A DNA stretch of 14,624 bases from positions 1-14,624 of the forward strand of contig QIFF01000142.1 in assembly GCA_003230635.1 (NCBI GenBank). Reading direction: 5' to 3'. Of this stretch, positions 13,602 through 14,624 are shown one piece after another. The DNA comes from a bacterium. GTDB lineage: Bacteria; SZUA-182. The notes beneath the pieces are model-generated. The model was not told where the DNA came from and did not search any database. It saw nothing but the letters and a program-made list of their open reading frames with translations. Made by a program: the position numbers and the translations under genes. Each line of letters begins with the position of its first letter. Within the stretch, counting starts at the first letter, position 1.

Positions 13602-14624
13602 ATGCACAAGAAACTATCAATCGCAATGCTGCTCACGGGTATTATTATCCTGGGTGCGCTGAGCCTGCCCGCCTGGGCGGCGGAGGAAGCCGTCAGCGCC
13701 GCCGGCAACGCCACCGCCATTAATACCGTCTGGATTTTGGTGGCGGCCTTCCTGGTTTTCTTCATGCAGGCTGGCTTTGCCATGGTGGAAACCGGCCTTA
13801 CCCGCGCCAAGAACGCCGGTAACATCATGATGAAGAACCTGATGGACTTTTGTGCCGGGTCTATCGCTTATTGGGCGGTGGGATTCGCTATCATGTTTGG
13901 GGCGGACAAAATGGGACTGTTCGGCAGCAGCGGTTTTTTCTTGAGCGCCGGTAATCCCGCCACCGGTGAGGGTTTATGGCAATACGCCTTCTGGATGTTC
14001 CAGGTGGTCTTTGCCGCTACCGCCGCCACCATTGTTTCCGGGGCTATGGCCGAACGCACTAAGTTTATATCCTATTTGCTTTACAGTGTGGTGATTTCCG
14101 CCCTGATTTATCCCGTGGTCGGGCACTGGATATGGGGTGGCGGCTGGCTGAGCGAACTGGGCATGGTGGACTTTGCCGGCTCTACCGTAGTACATTCGGT
14201 AGGCGGTTGGGCAGGGCTGGCCGGAGCTACGGTATTGGGAGCGCGCTATGGCAAGTATGGCCCGGATGGGAAAGCCAGGGCTATTCCCGGGCACAATATT
14301 CCCCTGGCCGCCCTGGGGGTATTCATCCTCTGGTTTGGCTGGTTTGGTTTCAACCCGGGCAGTACCACCGCAGGCACCAACCTGAGTATCGCCACCATTG
14401 CGGTTACCACCAACCTGGCTGCCGCCGCCGGAGCCATCGCAGCCATGATCACAGTCTGGATAAAATTCGGCAAGCCGGATACCAGTATGACCCTCAACGG
14501 CGCCCTGGCCGGCCTGGTAGCCATTACCGCCGGCTGCGCCAGTGTTTCTCCGGGAAGCGCCATCATAATCGGTTTGTTGGCCGGTATATTAATAGTATTT
14601 TCAGTAGGGTTCTTTGACGAAACG
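13602..14624 (+). CDS. amt: Ammonium transporter Amt (3' end outside the window)
   Basis: The frame is open from ATG 13602 to the last base, giving 341 codons of a protein usually near 430-460. GGAGGAG at 13590-13596 is a strong ribosome site. Residues 1 to about 27 (MHKKLSIAMLLTGIIILG...PAWA) form a signal peptide, as in many Amt proteins, followed by the helices of a trimeric ammonium channel. Typical segments are FMQAGFAMVETGLTRAKNAG, FWMFQVVFAATAATIVSGAM with AER (extracellular Phe gate), GSTVVHSVGGWAGLAGA (first of the twin pore histidines), IPGHNIPLAALGVFILWFGW and FGFNPGS (second Phe gate). The second pore His lies beyond the window. It moves ammonium across the inner membrane. Linkage to the porin suggests a nitrogen-uptake unit; a PII (glnK) gene may follow outside the window. 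Confidence 0.96.
   Translation, partial: MHKKLSIAMLLTGIIILGALSLPAWAAEEAVSAAGNATAINTVWILVAAFLVFFMQAGFAMVETGLTRAKNAGNIMMKNLMDFCAGSIAYWAVGFAIMFGADKMGLFGSSGFFLSAGNPATGEGLWQYAFWMFQVVFAATAATIVSGAMAERTKFISYLLYSVVISALIYPVVGHWIWGGGWLSELGMVDFAGSTVVHSVGGWAGLAGATVLGARYGKYGPDGKARAIPGHNIPLAALGVFILWFGWFGFNPGSTTAGTNLSIATIAVTTNLAAAAGAIAAMITVWIKFGKPDTSMTLNGALAGLVAITAGCASVSPGSAIIIGLLAGILIVFSVGFFDET

Noticed and set aside
1..14624. CRISPR array, tRNA/rRNA genes, prophage or defence island
   Set aside because: No regularly spaced repeat array with spacers, no tRNA cloverleaf noticed, and no phage or defence-type protein among the genes; the only periodic repeat is the 11-bp operator-like array.

Overview
The window looks like part of the chromosome of a two-membrane (diderm), probably anaerobic or fermentative bacterium. 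Evidence for an outer membrane is a BBP2-like beta-barrel porin, an RND efflux remnant and an EptA-type lipid A phosphoethanolamine transferase. Strong AGGAGG-type ribosome sites, a V-type ATPase subunit and a phosphoketolase/acetate kinase operon would suit a diderm Firmicute-like lineage, but other diderm anaerobes are possible. No rRNA, tRNA, CRISPR array or phage genes were seen.

Layout: (1) 3-1450, plus strand: the end of a TreT-like glycosyltransferase, a small predicted lipoprotein and V-type ATPase subunit D, closely spaced. (2) 1539-6123, plus strand: a tight galT-ackA-xfp operon. Phosphoketolase cleaves xylulose-5-P or fructose-6-P to acetyl-phosphate, acetate kinase turns this into acetate and ATP, and the GalT-family enzyme probably links hexose-1-phosphates and nucleotide sugars to it. 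(3) 6212-10226, minus strand: an OmpR-family response regulator, a CusS-like sensor kinase and, after a 288-bp gap carrying a MITE-like element, eptA. This is the logic of PmrAB-eptA envelope remodelling systems. (4) 10515-11479, plus strand, divergent from the regulator: a drastically shortened RND permease (only the last five membrane helices) and an intact small PG0541-like RND-associated protein. They look like the remains of an efflux operon. (5) 11480-12209: a 730-bp non-coding region with a multi-hairpin candidate RNA, an array of TTAACC direct repeats at exact 11-bp spacing (a PhoP/PhoB-type operator), and a structured leader with a strong Shine-Dalgarno and a 6-codon mini-ORF. (6) 12210-14624, plus strand: the porin, then an ammonium transporter running off the window end.

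The most interesting material is non-coding. Two elements, at 7957-8014 and 13512-13566, differ in sequence but share one architecture: GTAG at the foot, two hairpins, CTAC at the other foot. This is the layout of REP/BIME elements mobilised by REP-associated tyrosine (HUH) transposases. One of them sits inside a 173-bp element with 12-bp terminal inverted repeats, between the two-component system and eptA. The 11-bp-period array and the structured RNA upstream of the porin-amt pair are the other main targets for follow-up.
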